A stretch of DNA of 64,000 nt. Source: Nitrosopolaris sp035691865. Its GTDB lineage: Archaea > Thermoproteota > Nitrososphaeria > Nitrososphaerales > Nitrososphaeraceae. The translations under genes and the position numbers were made by a program. The stretch covers positions 1 to 64,000 of the forward strand of contig DASSIM010000001.1 of the NCBI GenBank assembly GCA_035691865.1, read 5' to 3'. The notes under the pieces were generated by a model. That model worked only from the letters and a program-made list of their open reading frames with translations, had not been told where the DNA came from and searched no databases. Positions 44,191 through 53,982 of this stretch are shown in pieces (the first letter of the stretch is position 1; each line of letters begins with the position of its first letter).

Positions 44191-45930
44191 ATGGCGACCT
44201 TACCGAGTAGGAAATCCATAGAAGGGCCAGCTAGGGCCCCGCACAGGGCAATGTATAAGGCAATGGGTCTTACGGATGAGGATTTGAACAGGCCTATAGT
44301 AGGAGTATCTTCTACCTGTAATGAGGCGACCCCTTGTAATATTCACCTAGGCCGGCTTGCGCAAGACGCCAAACGCGGTGTTAAAGATTCTGGATGCACG
44401 CCACGAGAATTTACTGCCATCGCAGTGTCTGATGGAATTGCAATGGGCCATGAGGGGATGAAAGCCTCGCTGGTTAGTAGGGAGATTATAGCTGATTCGA
44501 TAGAAGTGATGGTAAGAGCTCATCAGTACGATGCTGTTGTAGGTCTATCCGGCTGCGATAAGAGCTTGCCAGGAACTTTGATGGGTATGGCTCGACTTAA
44601 CCTACCTGCTATTTTTGTCTACGGTGGCACAATCATGCCTGGAAATTGGAACGGTAAGGCTGTTACAATCCAGGATGTCTACGAAGCTGTTGGCACCTTT
44701 GAGGCAGGGAAGATGTCCAATACCGAACTAATAAGCTTGGAGAATGTGGCCTGTCCGTCTGCGGGCTCCTGTGCAGGCATGTATACAGCTAATACCATGG
44801 CTTCGATAAGCGAGGCAATCGGCATGTCGTTGCCTGGAAGTGCTTCTTCACCTGCAGAGAGTCAGAGAAGAACAGAAATATGCTATGATACAGGTAAAGC
44901 GATTTTCAATTTGATAGAAAATAATATCCGTCCAAAAGATATATTGACTTTTGAAGCGTTTGAAAATGCTATTGCGGTTGCTAACGCGATAGGAGGTTCA
45001 ACAAATTCAATACTCCATCTGTTGGCATTATCAAGGGAAATAGGGGTTAAGCTGAATATGAGAGACTTCGAAAGAATCCGAAAGAAAACTCCTCATCTAG
45101 CTGATATGAGACCAGGAGGATCGTATGTAATGCTTGATCTAGATAAAGTTGGGGGTGTTCCTATAATTTTGAAGAATCTGTTAAAGAAAGATCTAATCCA
45201 TGGAGAAACCATGACCGTAACAGGTAGCACTATGAGGAAAAATCTTGAATCAATAAGATTTCAGATGCCTTCATATTCCACCTGGTCCTCACAGACTTCC
45301 TATTCTTCTTCTTCAACCGCATCCTATTATTCAGACCAAAATGTGATAAAACCTATCGAAGATCCCATACACGTTGTGGGAACTCTTGCAATCCTCAAAG
45401 GTTCATTGGCACCAGGTGGGGCAGTTATCAAAATTGCTGGAATGGATTCCACTAGATTTGTTGGAAAGGCTCGTGTCTTTGATGCTGAAGAGGACGCTTT
45501 TGATGCAATATCGAAGAGGAAAATAGTTGAAGGAGACGTGGTGGTAATAAGGTACGAAGGACCAAAGGGAGGCCCAGGGATGAGGGAAATGCTAGCAGTA
45601 ACTGCCGCTATAGTTGGTCAGGGATTGGGGGAAAAAGTGGCGATGGTTACCGACGGAAGATTTTCCGGCGCGACCAGAGGTTTTATGGTGGGTCATGTGG
45701 CACCAGAGGCCATGATAGGCGGACCAATCTCTTTGGTCAAAAACGGAGATACTATAGATCTTGATATCAAGAGGGGGAAATTAGATTTAAAGATATCAAA
45801 AACAGAGCTACGCAAGAGACAGAAGAAATGGAAGCCAATCAAACCTCGTTACGTCAGTGGCGCCCTGGCCAAATACGCTTCGTTGGTTAGCTCTGCATCG
45901 GAGGGCGCAATAACTGTTCCAGCACAATAA
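44191..45930 (+). CDS. ilvD: Dihydroxy-acid dehydratase with Ser/Tyr-rich insertion
   Basis: A 579-residue IlvD, the Fe-S enzyme dehydrating dihydroxy acids in branched-chain amino acid synthesis. Fe-S ligands are apparent in T-C-N-E-A-T-P-C-N, G-L-S-G-C-D-K-S and P-S-A-G-S-C-A-G-M-Y; the C-terminal V-T-D-G-R-F-S-G-A-T-R-G-F is intact. About 27 residues rich in Ser, Tyr and Thr (encoded near 45262-45344) interrupt the usual sequence. ATG 44191 is preferred over an in-frame ATG 16 codons earlier. Confidence 0.95.
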   Translation: MATLPSRKSIEGPARAPHRAMYKAMGLTDEDLNRPIVGVSSTCNEATPCNIHLGRLAQDAKRGVKDSGCTPREFTAIAVSDGIAMGHEGMKASLVSREIIADSIEVMVRAHQYDAVVGLSGCDKSLPGTLMGMARLNLPAIFVYGGTIMPGNWNGKAVTIQDVYEAVGTFEAGKMSNTELISLENVACPSAGSCAGMYTANTMASISEAIGMSLPGSASSPAESQRRTEICYDTGKAIFNLIENNIRPKDILTFEAFENAIAVANAIGGSTNSILHLLALSREIGVKLNMRDFERIRKKTPHLADMRPGGSYVMLDLDKVGGVPIILKNLLKKDLIHGETMTVTGSTMRKNLESIRFQMPSYSTWSSQTSYSSSSTASYYSDQNVIKPIEDPIHVVGTLAILKGSLAPGGAVIKIAGMDSTRFVGKARVFDAEEDAFDAISKRKIVEGDVVVIRYEGPKGGPGMREMLAVTAAIVGQGLGEKVAMVTDGRFSGATRGFMVGHVAPEAMIGGPISLVKNGDTIDLDIKRGKLDLKISKTELRKRQKKWKPIKPRYVSGALAKYASLVSSASEGAITVPAQ

Positions 45931-46010
45931 AAATAATCAATTAATTTGATATGATTCGTTTAATTGAATCAAATTAAATTACATTAAATTAGAGCAGTTG
46001 AATTTGAGCA

Positions 46011-46211
46011 TCAATTTTGAACAAATAAATATTTTAGGTTGCCGCCATATACACTGTGAAGTTTTTTGTAAAGGGTTGAGCACGTGAGAGTATCGAATAT
46101 AATCTGCTTTTCGTCAATTGTTTCCTTAACTGTTCGTTGCTGATCTTGTATTTCCTTTCCACACAAGACACATTTGATTTTGGTTTCTAAATCAAAATCA
46201 TCCTCCGTCAT
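46011..46211 (-). CDS. Small zinc-binding protein (TRASH/treble-clef-like)
   Basis: A 66-residue protein with C-V-L-C-G near residue 14, then F-D-T-L-T-C and a Y-K-K-L-H-S-V-Y-G ending, a layout resembling small metal-sensing TRASH-like domains: a CxxC pair, then a later Cys preceded by an aromatic and followed by a helix. Such modules are commonly fused to regulators in this lineage; here it is free-standing. Confidence 0.55.
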   Translation of the reverse strand: MTEDDFDLETKIKCVLCGKEIQDQQRTVKETIDEKQIIFDTLTCSTLYKKLHSVYGGNLKYLFVQN

Positions 46212-47026
46212 TCCTTAGCCTGGTGGTACTGTTATTGCTATCCGTTCTGTGGGGTCGCTATTGAATATATTGTTGTATTTTTCCACTCTCATACCTTTCT
46301 CATATAGTAATTAGTCAACTGAATAGACAGTAAATTCTTGTTAAATCGAACCTGCAACAATGGGCGGATCATACCTTATATATTTAATATATTTAATCCA
46401 ATTAATAGACATTTTGATACTACTGTACTAAGAAAAGATTACTAACTCCGACTGTGTAACAATAATTGATATAATCTGGAGCATTTCTTGGAAAAATTAA
46501 GATATTTCTTTTTCATAGAAAGATTGCATGGACAGCGAAAGTGCATTATCTCCTAAGCTACATCTATGCATGCTGCAGCTATTTTTTTCGCTAGCCGGAT
46601 TGCGAAACGATAGTCCAGGGCTTAGAGCGGCATCTGTTCCTGGTGTTTGTCTCCAGATTCGCAATGATCTCATCCCTGCTCAATGAGAAGATTTGTATCA
46701 AAATGGATGCTGAATGTGGCTTACAGAACACTCCTTCATCGAATAGCCCAGTCATCTCTACATCATAGGCGACTAGCCTATCTTCAAGCGACGACACGTT
46801 TTGTGGATCTCATTGAAGGTGAAGAAGAGTTCTTCATTCGCTATTCGTGTCTTTGGAGTCAGAGAAACGATTTGAATTTTAACACGAATATTTCTTTTAC
46901 GAACTTTATTTTCGCCGTTGAATTTCGACAAAATGATACACTTCAATAAGTGGCTAAATCCTGCGTTAATGATATAGCCACGACATTATACCTCACACAG
47001 AACGTAGTGTCTCTAATGCCCTGCTC
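46212..47026. other. Long intergenic region, possible small frame
   Basis: About 815 AT-rich bases. A minus-strand frame at 46591-46797 (68 residues, GTG start, more GC than its flanks) reads as a plausible soluble peptide but has no recognisable motif, so it is not called as a gene. Tandem TATTTAATATATTTAAT near 46379-46396 is simply AT-rich. Confidence 0.3.
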
Positions 47027-47551
47027 TCACGCTTTCTTATAGCTAGATGGTTCGTTCTTTTTTCTAAGATAATAAATTAGAACTATTAGAATTAGTCCAA
47101 TCAAGATATAGTTTGTCGGAGGGCGGAGAGCATCAGTGATTATTCCTAACTTTGGTATGACGTACACCACCTTACCTATGTAGTTTTGTTGAAAGATAGG
47201 GTAATCCAGGGAAGGGATCGAATCAGCGTTGGCGTCTCCTTTGGTCCTGATAATTCTGTCGCCATGGCTGTTAGTTACTATCTGAGCTACTCTATGAACT
47301 ATAATTTCATGCTGTCCTGTGTCTGTCGTTCCAAATGTTCTGAACACTATGATATCTCCTACCTTCAAGCTGCCAAACGGGACGTTGTGGCTTACGATAA
47401 CGAAATCACCTATATTGAGTTTGGGGATCATACTACCACTAGCGACTACGTAGAATGGATTTGTCACGCCAAAAACAACGCGGATTCCAAGAAAGATAAT
47501 AACGATGCCAAGAGCAATAATTATTACATATTTAATTTCTTTTCTGACCAA
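47027..47551 (-). CDS. Signal peptidase I, archaeal/ER type
   Basis: A 174-residue membrane protease with an N-terminal and a C-terminal transmembrane segment (about residues 7-28 and 143-163). The S26B catalytic set is Ser40 in S-G-S-M, His86 in V-H-R-V (His replaces the bacterial Lys) and Asp106 in K-G-D-A-N. It removes signal peptides from secreted proteins, relevant to the many exported proteins in this window. Confidence 0.93.
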   Translation of the reverse strand: MVRKEIKYVIIIALGIVIIFLGIRVVFGVTNPFYVVASGSMIPKLNIGDFVIVSHNVPFGSLKVGDIIVFRTFGTTDTGQHEIIVHRVAQIVTNSHGDRIIRTKGDANADSIPSLDYPIFQQNYIGKVVYVIPKLGIITDALRPPTNYILIGLILIVLIYYLRKKNEPSSYKKA

Positions 47552-47868
47552 TTACCATCGAGCCTTTTATTCTAATTCTTTTTTCTCTTTTTTGAGTCAT
47601 ATCTGCAATATCTATTGCAGGATATTTGACGTTCTAGGAAAGTCTGCAACAACAATATAATGGTACTGCTACTTTTATGCAATTAGCGATAGGTAGTTCT
47701 TTGGATGCTTGGACGGTCAAAAAGATATATCAGGCTTTTTCGCTGCATCCACATTATTATGAATGTTATCTGTGAATGACTTCTGAATAAGTGAACGAAT
47801 TTTTTTGAGTGTAGTCTCTTCATTGATATCCACTCATTGATAAATATTAGAGATGTGGATCTGATAGT

Positions 47869-48309
47869 ATGGCAAATCCGCTAATAAAAACAGATTCACA
47901 CTCCGACTTAGAGTTGAGAACAATCTTCGCCTTCAAAAATATTGCGATAGTAGGAATGTCAAAAAACGAAGAAAAGCCGGCCAATTATGTCCCAAAATAT
48001 CTTATTGAGCATGGCTATAATGTCATCCCTGTAAATCCCACAGTTACTGAGATAATGGGAAGAAAGTCATATAGTTCTATCGTGGAAATACCTGATTTAA
48101 TCGATATAGTCGATATTTTCAGAAAGTCGGAAGATGTGCCTGCTGTTGTTATCGAAGCAGTCAAGAAGTCAGGAATCAAAGTTATCTGGATGCAAGAAGG
48201 GATTTATAGTGAAGAAGCTGAGGTGAAGGCAAAAGAGAACGGCATGGACGTGGTTTCCAATAGATGTATGATGGCTGAACATCACAGACTCTTTAGTGAA
48301 CAACGATGA
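47869..48309 (+). CDS. CoA-binding-domain protein (YccU-like)
   Basis: A 146-residue single CoA-binding (Rossmann) domain like the N-terminal part of NDP-forming acyl-CoA synthetases: N-I-A-I-V-G-M-S-K-N, I-P-V-N-P, and I-W-M-Q-E-G with the C-terminal N-R-C-M-M-A-E-H. The physiological role of stand-alone forms is unknown. A TATA-like TGATAAATATTAG about 27 bases before the ATG suggests leaderless expression. Confidence 0.88.
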   Translation: MANPLIKTDSHSDLELRTIFAFKNIAIVGMSKNEEKPANYVPKYLIEHGYNVIPVNPTVTEIMGRKSYSSIVEIPDLIDIVDIFRKSEDVPAVVIEAVKKSGIKVIWMQEGIYSEEAEVKAKENGMDVVSNRCMMAEHHRLFSEQR

Positions 48310-48502
48310 AGTCCATTATCTCAAACTCCTGGACATCAGGATTACTATATGAACAGATCTAACTGTTACAAGAGATCATGTCGAAAAATATCGGAATTTC
48401 AATTCCAAGTTAAAAAAATCTAACGATTGGAAACTTTAAAACAGTATTTCGTAATGTTTATAATAAGCAGATATATAAATAAATATTAAGTCACATAAGT
48501 AT

Positions 48503-48922
48503 ATGGAACCTATCTCTTTAGCGAAGATTCTGGGCGCAATTTCTAACGAGAACGCTTTGGCAGTTCTAAAAACAATCGCTGGCACGAAAGGAGATACTGA
48601 TATCCTCAGAGCTAAACTAAATATCACGCGTAAACAATATTATTCCCGAATCTCAGGCCTACTAAAGACTGGGCTAATTAAAAGAACGAATGGAAGATAT
48701 TCTCTTACTGTCTTTGGAGAACTCGTTTACGATGCTGCGATGACACTAGAAAAGGCATTCAATAACAACAACTACTGGAAGCTCAAGGCGATTGATTCGT
48801 TCGAGATAGCCCCAGACCAAGACCACGAACTCTCAATAGTGGAGCGAAACAAAATTATTGAAACACTATTAAGAGATGACGAGAAGATAAAGGACATCCT
48901 CATAGCAAAACTTACGTCCTAA
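48503..48922 (+). CDS. Small winged-helix regulator (paralogue 2 of 4)
   Basis: A 139-residue winged-helix protein close to the one at 19136: T-R-K-Q-Y-Y-S-R, G-L-I-K-R-T-N-G-R-Y-S-L-T, V-Y-D-A and Y-W-K-L-K-A-I-D-S. The conserved C-terminal I-I-E-T-L-L plus acidic residues probably mediates dimerisation. A TATATAAATA element about 27 bases before the ATG points to a leaderless mRNA. Confidence 0.82.
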   Translation: MEPISLAKILGAISNENALAVLKTIAGTKGDTDILRAKLNITRKQYYSRISGLLKTGLIKRTNGRYSLTVFGELVYDAAMTLEKAFNNNNYWKLKAIDSFEIAPDQDHELSIVERNKIIETLLRDDEKIKDILIAKLTS

Positions 48923-49495
48923 TTATTCTTTCTATTTCTCTTCGTCTGTTTTTACTAAAGCAAAGTATCTAGCGTAAAAGTTTGTCATACACATCACAGG
49001 CAGTGATTGATCATCATTACTCTTGTGAAGAGAGAAAATTAATTGAGAACAAATGTTCCTTTTCTGGTCAAATTTTTCAACTCGACGGGGTGGCGGTGTA
49101 ATCTAGATTTGGGAACTCTGTCGCGTCAGTGTTATCTGCTTCCTCAATGTCGACTTGAAGATCACAATCTCATTTATTTTGTTTAGGGATAGACTCTCCC
49201 AGAATTTATCACAGGACTTTTGGAGTTAAGCTTTAGAGGAAATAAGGCTAAGAATATCATATAAGTGTGAGCAATTGCTTGCCACTTTAGACTCTTCCTT
49301 TGGTCCGCATAATGAAAATATTACGCTGACCTAGAAATTCAATGCAAAAAACACCATCGGGGCTAGCTACCCCCTACCGTTGCGATCTCGTGAAATTAAA
49401 TCATGGGTCGTTTGTGTGGATAAAGGCTTCATGTATGACCAAAATAGGGAACTTTTATATGTGTAGTTACCCTAGAATCTCTTGAAGAGCAGCTA
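48923..49495. other. Intergenic region with terminator-like start
   Basis: About 570 bases. A pyrimidine-rich run directly after the regulator (48926-48953) could terminate transcription. A GGGG/CCCC hairpin with a CTAGCTA loop lies near 49357-49371. No gene was found; a TTTTATATG element near 49454 serves the next gene. Confidence 0.35.
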
Positions 49496-50431
49496 ATGCC
49501 ACCAGAGGTCACAACTGAGCAGATTTTTGCTGTTTTATCCGATAATGCGTCGGTAAACCTAATGAAAACGGCATATGCGGGAAGACTCACTTCTTCAAAT
49601 TATGTTGGCAGGCTTAGCAAAAAGCAGTTCTATACCAAACTCAAACGCTTATGTAACGCGGGGCTAGTCGAGAAGCGTGAAGATGCCTATTATCGAACCA
49701 CCACCCTTGGCTCGCTCGTATATAACGGTCATGTGAAAACGCTAGAGGATGCTCTAACAAATTTCTGGCAACTTAAAGCCATAGATATTTTGAAGACAAG
49801 AGAAGACTTTCCTGCGGATCGCAAGGAATCAATCATAGATGAAATCGTTAAAGGCAGTAATTTGAAGAACTTTATAAACTCGACCCATCTAACCGGGTTT
49901 GCAATAATCAAGGATTTCAATCGTCTCATAAATGAGGTAATACGCATGCTTGAAGACGCTAAAAAGGAAGTTTACTTTGCCTCGCGATATCATGATCCGC
50001 ACGTCTCAAAGAAGATGTTCGATAAAATCGAAAAAGGAGTCACCGTCCACTTCCTAGACGGCAACCCCGGGCAAATCAGTGTTGAGAGCCGACTGAATGC
50101 GATATTAAGGACCCCTCCCAATGAGGAAACTTACAAGAGAGTTAATAGGTTGATAAGATCTCAGTGTTTTGAGCTAAAAAGTCTTGAACCTACTACAATA
50201 CTGAGCAATGGTAATAATATTGTAATACCCAAGTTTAACAGCTTCCTGGTAATCGATGGCAACCAAGTGCTTTACGAAAATATCAACTATGGCAATCCGG
50301 AGGAGTTCACAGTGGCAATTGCGAGGTATGACGATACGTATTTGGCAGAACAATTTATTAGCTATTGGAAGTTGCTATCCAAGGACGCACTTGTTCCTAA
50401 GCTTTTGGAAACTGCGAGAGCCAGGACATAA
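49496..50431 (+). CDS. Winged-helix regulator fused to a TrmB/PLD-like sensor domain (paralogue 3 of 4)
   Basis: A 311-residue protein. The N-terminal 125 residues are a divergent copy of the small winged-helix family (S-K-K-Q-F-Y-T-K, F-W-Q-L-K-A-I-D-I). The rest resembles the PLD-like effector domain of TrmB-type regulators: V-Y-F-A-S-R-Y-H-D, then F-L-V-I-D-G-N-Q-V-L and a final Y-W-K-L-L. It is likely a ligand-responsive transcription factor; the ligand is not predictable. Confidence 0.75.
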   Translation: MPPEVTTEQIFAVLSDNASVNLMKTAYAGRLTSSNYVGRLSKKQFYTKLKRLCNAGLVEKREDAYYRTTTLGSLVYNGHVKTLEDALTNFWQLKAIDILKTREDFPADRKESIIDEIVKGSNLKNFINSTHLTGFAIIKDFNRLINEVIRMLEDAKKEVYFASRYHDPHVSKKMFDKIEKGVTVHFLDGNPGQISVESRLNAILRTPPNEETYKRVNRLIRSQCFELKSLEPTTILSNGNNIVIPKFNSFLVIDGNQVLYENINYGNPEEFTVAIARYDDTYLAEQFISYWKLLSKDALVPKLLETARART

Positions 50432-50738
50432 AATAACCCTGCATCATAGCGCCGATAATATTAGACACCTTCCTAAAAATGGCAAAAAGTCTTGCGTGCA
50501 GTAAGCAAGCACGATAATGCCTACTAATCAATATTCGGCGTTGAGTACTTTTCGGCCCATGTTCATAATTCTTAATGTGGGATAGATCTGTCTGGCTCCG
50601 ATGGGGCATGGATCAATAATTAGATGCTATGGATGGCCCTGGACCAAGATTCAGTGTAGAAATCATTCTTTATTCGACATATTGTATCCAGATTAGGCAA
50701 CAAACCCGATAAGAAGGGGTATTTGCCTTCTGGTACAA
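50432..50738. other. Intergenic region, no gene identified
   Basis: About 300 bases between the sensor-regulator and the UbiA gene with no coding frame or RNA motif recognised. Confidence 0.35.
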
Positions 50739-51773
50739 ATGCAAATAGCTAAGTCTAAGAATCAATTTGCTCACTATGAGGAAGAGAAGAGCCTAACTTC
50801 ATTAGCGTTATCTCAATTGGTTTTACTACAGTCGCGTAAGAGATGGGGAATAATGTATATGTTAGCGACTGTGTCGGGACTTTTTGTGCCGATAGCCGGA
50901 GTTTTCCCCTCTATTGAAGATCATGGCGTAACTCCATTCTTGACGACACTTCTACTAAATAGTGCACCACTATTCTCTGCGACCTTTTTGATTATAACCG
51001 GAATGTATGTTCTCAATGATCTAGTTGATTCCGATCTCGATAAATCTAGTGGAAAAAAACGGCCAATTTCGTCAGGGCAAGTCACAAAAGCACAGGCTCA
51101 CATATTCGTGATAGCGACCAACGCGGTAGGGATAATTCTCGCTCTAATAACTTTCAATCTCACCAGCATACTTATCGCACTGACACTAGTTGGAATAGGA
51201 TTGATGTATTCTTTACCAAAAATTTGTCTTAAAGACAGATTTGTTCTCAAGACCGCATCTATTGCCGTGGCGAGTATGCTTTGTCTTATGCTAGGTAGTT
51301 CTTATGCATTTAATAACTCTGGTACGATACACAACATCAACGACTACAATTACATTGCCAACGCCTTCAGTCCAATTTTAATATGTATCTACGCAGCCTT
51401 AATGTCTGGAAGTATAATCTTTATAACATCTTTACTGAACGATTTAGGGGATGTTGAAGGTGATAAGGATTTTGGTCGCAAGACTATTCCGGTGGTCATT
51501 GGCAAGAAAAATACTGTAGTTCTGACTATAATTATTGCTGCAACCATGATTGTTATTTCGTGGTTATCTTTCTACATGTTACCAACTAATATCGGTTTGA
51601 TTTGCCCCATTTTGGTAAGTCTTGTCGCGTCGATGGCAACTATAAAAATGGCAGAAATATTAGGGCACTTGGGTGATCATGAATTTATTCGAAAGCAACA
51701 TAAGAAATCCATGTCGTGGCATTTAATGCTTCAATCAGCACTAATAGTGGGAGCATTATTATTCTGGGTATAA
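50739..51773 (+). CDS. UbiA-family prenyltransferase
   Basis: A 344-residue integral membrane prenyltransferase with about eight to nine transmembrane helices. The two Asp-rich Mg-diphosphate motifs are N93-D94-x-x-D97-x-x-x-D101 and D-L-G-D-V-E-G-D-K-D-F-G. Candidates include geranylgeranylglyceryl phosphate geranylgeranyltransferase or a quinone prenyltransferase; the first motif with following S-G-K-K-R-P-I-S-S-G fits either. It differs from CtaB at 3490. It stands alone between regulators. Confidence 0.88.
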   Translation: MQIAKSKNQFAHYEEEKSLTSLALSQLVLLQSRKRWGIMYMLATVSGLFVPIAGVFPSIEDHGVTPFLTTLLLNSAPLFSATFLIITGMYVLNDLVDSDLDKSSGKKRPISSGQVTKAQAHIFVIATNAVGIILALITFNLTSILIALTLVGIGLMYSLPKICLKDRFVLKTASIAVASMLCLMLGSSYAFNNSGTIHNINDYNYIANAFSPILICIYAALMSGSIIFITSLLNDLGDVEGDKDFGRKTIPVVIGKKNTVVLTIIIAATMIVISWLSFYMLPTNIGLICPILVSLVASMATIKMAEILGHLGDHEFIRKQHKKSMSWHLMLQSALIVGALLFWV

Positions 51774-51803
51774 ATCGCCCTCACGTTAGAGCTATCGGAT
51801 AAA

Positions 51804-51995
51804 ATGTCAATCAGTAGAATTACCAGATTTAGTGTGCCTACTATTCAATATTTAATATCATATGGTACCTTTATTGTTTTCTGTGTCGCCATTGGTTGGG
51901 GATTGCAGATTGTACCTAAAATAGGGTATTTTTCTATCTTTGTACCCATACCCTGTCTCGCTAAGTCTATAATGTCGGTACTTTATAATAAGTAG
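51804..51995 (+). CDS. Small membrane-segment reading frame directly before a regulator
   Basis: A 63-residue frame with a hydrophobic stretch (about residues 13-55). It ends in TAG at 51993-51995, and the next winged-helix frame begins at 51996 in the same reading frame. A TATA-like GTATAAAT lies about 33 bases before its ATG. It may be a real small membrane protein co-transcribed with the regulator, the anchor of a regulator split by a stop codon, or chance. Confidence 0.35.
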   Translation: MSISRITRFSVPTIQYLISYGTFIVFCVAIGWGLQIVPKIGYFSIFVPIPCLAKSIMSVLYNK

Positions 51996-52472
51996 GTGCA
52001 GAGATCGGCTAAATTAAGATCTAAACAGGAAAAGACCGCTAGAAACAAAACCTCTACAGAGGCTAAGGTTACAAAAACCAAAGGTATTACCGTAGCCAAC
52101 GTATTGAAGAGTATATCTGATCCTATATCTGTTGAATTATTCAAATCTATCTCCGCCATAGGCAGTGAAAGCTCAGCTCTAAGGAACAAGACAAAGCTTT
52201 CTCGCCGCCAGTATTATTCAAGGATATCTAGCTTTACAAGAAATGGAATGCTAGTAAGAAAGAACGGAAGGAATTACAGGACTACGTTTGGGAAAGTAGT
52301 CTATTATACGTTAATGACGGTCGAAAATGCATTTGTGAATTATTATAAACTGAAAGCAATTGACTCGATTGGATTATCCTATGACATTCCACAGGAAGAA
52401 CATAAAAAAATCATCGACAACCTGATAACGGATCCCGATATCAGACAAATTCTTTCGACTAGAAAGAACTGA
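51996..52472 (+). CDS. Small winged-helix regulator (paralogue 4 of 4)
   Basis: A 158-residue member of the same winged-helix family: S-R-R-Q-Y-Y-S-R, G-M-L-V-R-K-N-G-R-N-Y-R-T-T-F-G and Y-Y-K-L-K-A-I-D-S, with a Lys/Arg/Thr-rich N-terminal extension of about 40 residues. The GTG at 51996 directly follows the stop of the small membrane frame, without space for a separate leader. Initiation could also be further downstream. Confidence 0.75.
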   Translation: MQRSAKLRSKQEKTARNKTSTEAKVTKTKGITVANVLKSISDPISVELFKSISAIGSESSALRNKTKLSRRQYYSRISSFTRNGMLVRKNGRNYRTTFGKVVYYTLMTVENAFVNYYKLKAIDSIGLSYDIPQEEHKKIIDNLITDPDIRQILSTRKN

Positions 52473-53183
52473 AGGTCCAAGGATTTTTTCGAAATACAAG
52501 TATAGAATGAAGAAAATCTGTTACTAGAAGATTGACAAATCTATGCATACATTACATTCATTTACAGTAGACATTCGATTTCGCCTGTTACGATCTTGAA
52601 CTTCAATTACGCTTTAGTGTCTGGTAGTGTCAGTCATTTGTCAGATTCTATCAATCCTTGAAATTGAGTGCGATTATTATTTATAGTGACGATAACGCGA
52701 CGGAATGGTAACAGGGATTAGAAGCATGCTCATGGATATATCGTCATATATTGTCGATGACAAAATAATTATCAAAAATATTTATCCTCTACGAATTAAA
52801 ATATGACTCGTTGTGCACGACCGGATCATTGTAGCAAGCGGCCCATGAACTAATTGCAATTGGGATATCATAACCGTCATTGTCAACTTTCAGCCCTGAT
52901 GGTACTAGTAGAAAAAACCAATTTGGGATAGTACGACATTTGTGGACCAGATACGTTGGTGGCAGAATATGAACTACATGTTATCCTTCCCTTTGTTTGT
53001 GCCTTTCGCTATCCATTCCTTTCTTTTCTCTTATCTGCACAACTCCTAGAGGCCCACCAGTGACGATTACTCATTTAGTTCTTTTTTATTTATCCTTACC
53101 ACTTTTAATCCGCAATTATACTTATATGACTAGAAATAATATATTGTGTGCTCGTGTTTACACAAATGTGTCGATAAAATAGC
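52473..53183. other. Long intergenic region
   Basis: About 710 AT-rich bases with no credible gene or RNA motif. An AATAATATATTG element near 53137-53148 probably drives the nucleotidyltransferase. Confidence 0.35.
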
Positions 53184-53982
53184 TTGAAGGCAGTGTTGCT
53201 TGCAGGTGGTTATGGTACAAGAGCTAAGCCGTTCACGGATTACTTTCCCAAGGCGATGATCCCACTGAATGGTAGGCCGGTAATAGATTATATCGTGAGG
53301 TATTTGGCAAAATTTCCTCAAATCAGCAGTTTGATTATTTTATGTGAGTTCGATAACTTTGGCAAACAAGTTATTAATTATTTTGAGGGCAAAGAAGCTA
53401 CGATAGGCAAACCTTTAACGTTTATTGAAGATAAAAAGTATGGGACAGGCGGTGCTCTTTTAGAAATTGAAAGAGATGTGAAAGCAGATAGAAGTTTTTT
53501 GTTATGGTTTGCGGACAACCTGTGCGCTCTAAGTGTCGATGATTTGGTACAAGAATATGAAAGGGCAGAAAAGAGAACAAAGGGGGGAATCACAGGAATA
53601 GTGGTCGTTCGAAATCAAAGGCGTGAGGAAACGGGACGAGTTATTTTAGACAACAGCAATCGTCGTCACGCAATTAACTCCAGGAACCTTGTGTCATCAT
53701 CTATCAAGAAATTTATTGAAAAAGGGGTGGTGAAACTTGCGCAACCAGAGGCACTTGGTATATATTTATTTAACAGCACAATTTTTGATTATCTACACTC
53801 TATATCGAAGATTAAAGGAGGCTTTAATTTATCTCATGATTTATTGGGGCGCAATAGTACTCTACAAGGCAAACTATACTCATAATCTAGGTAATAAAGA
53901 GTGGCTTGATGTGGAGTCGCCGCCATATGCAGACCGAAACAAAGATACTGTGATAAAGATATTGTCGCAGATGGGTATGTAG
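53184..53982 (+). pseudogene. Sugar-phosphate nucleotidyltransferase interrupted by a frameshift
   Basis: From a TTG at 53184, 233 residues of a glucose/mannose-1-phosphate nucleotidyltransferase: V-L-L-A-G-G-Y-G-T-R-A-K-P-F-T, F-P-K-A-M-I-P-L-N-G-R-P-V and G-T-G-G-A-L. The frame stops at 53885, but the expected C-terminus (K-E-W-L-D-V-E-S-P-P-Y-A-D-R-N) continues in the +1 frame to 53982. A single-base shift near 53870-53885 would join them. It is either a recent pseudogene, a sequencing error or programmed frameshifting. The catalytic domain is otherwise intact. Confidence 0.7.

Noticed and set aside
46591..46797. Minus-strand 68-codon frame beginning with GTG
   Set aside because: It looks somewhat protein-like and is more GC-rich than its flanks, but has no motif, promoter or neighbour that would support a gene call.
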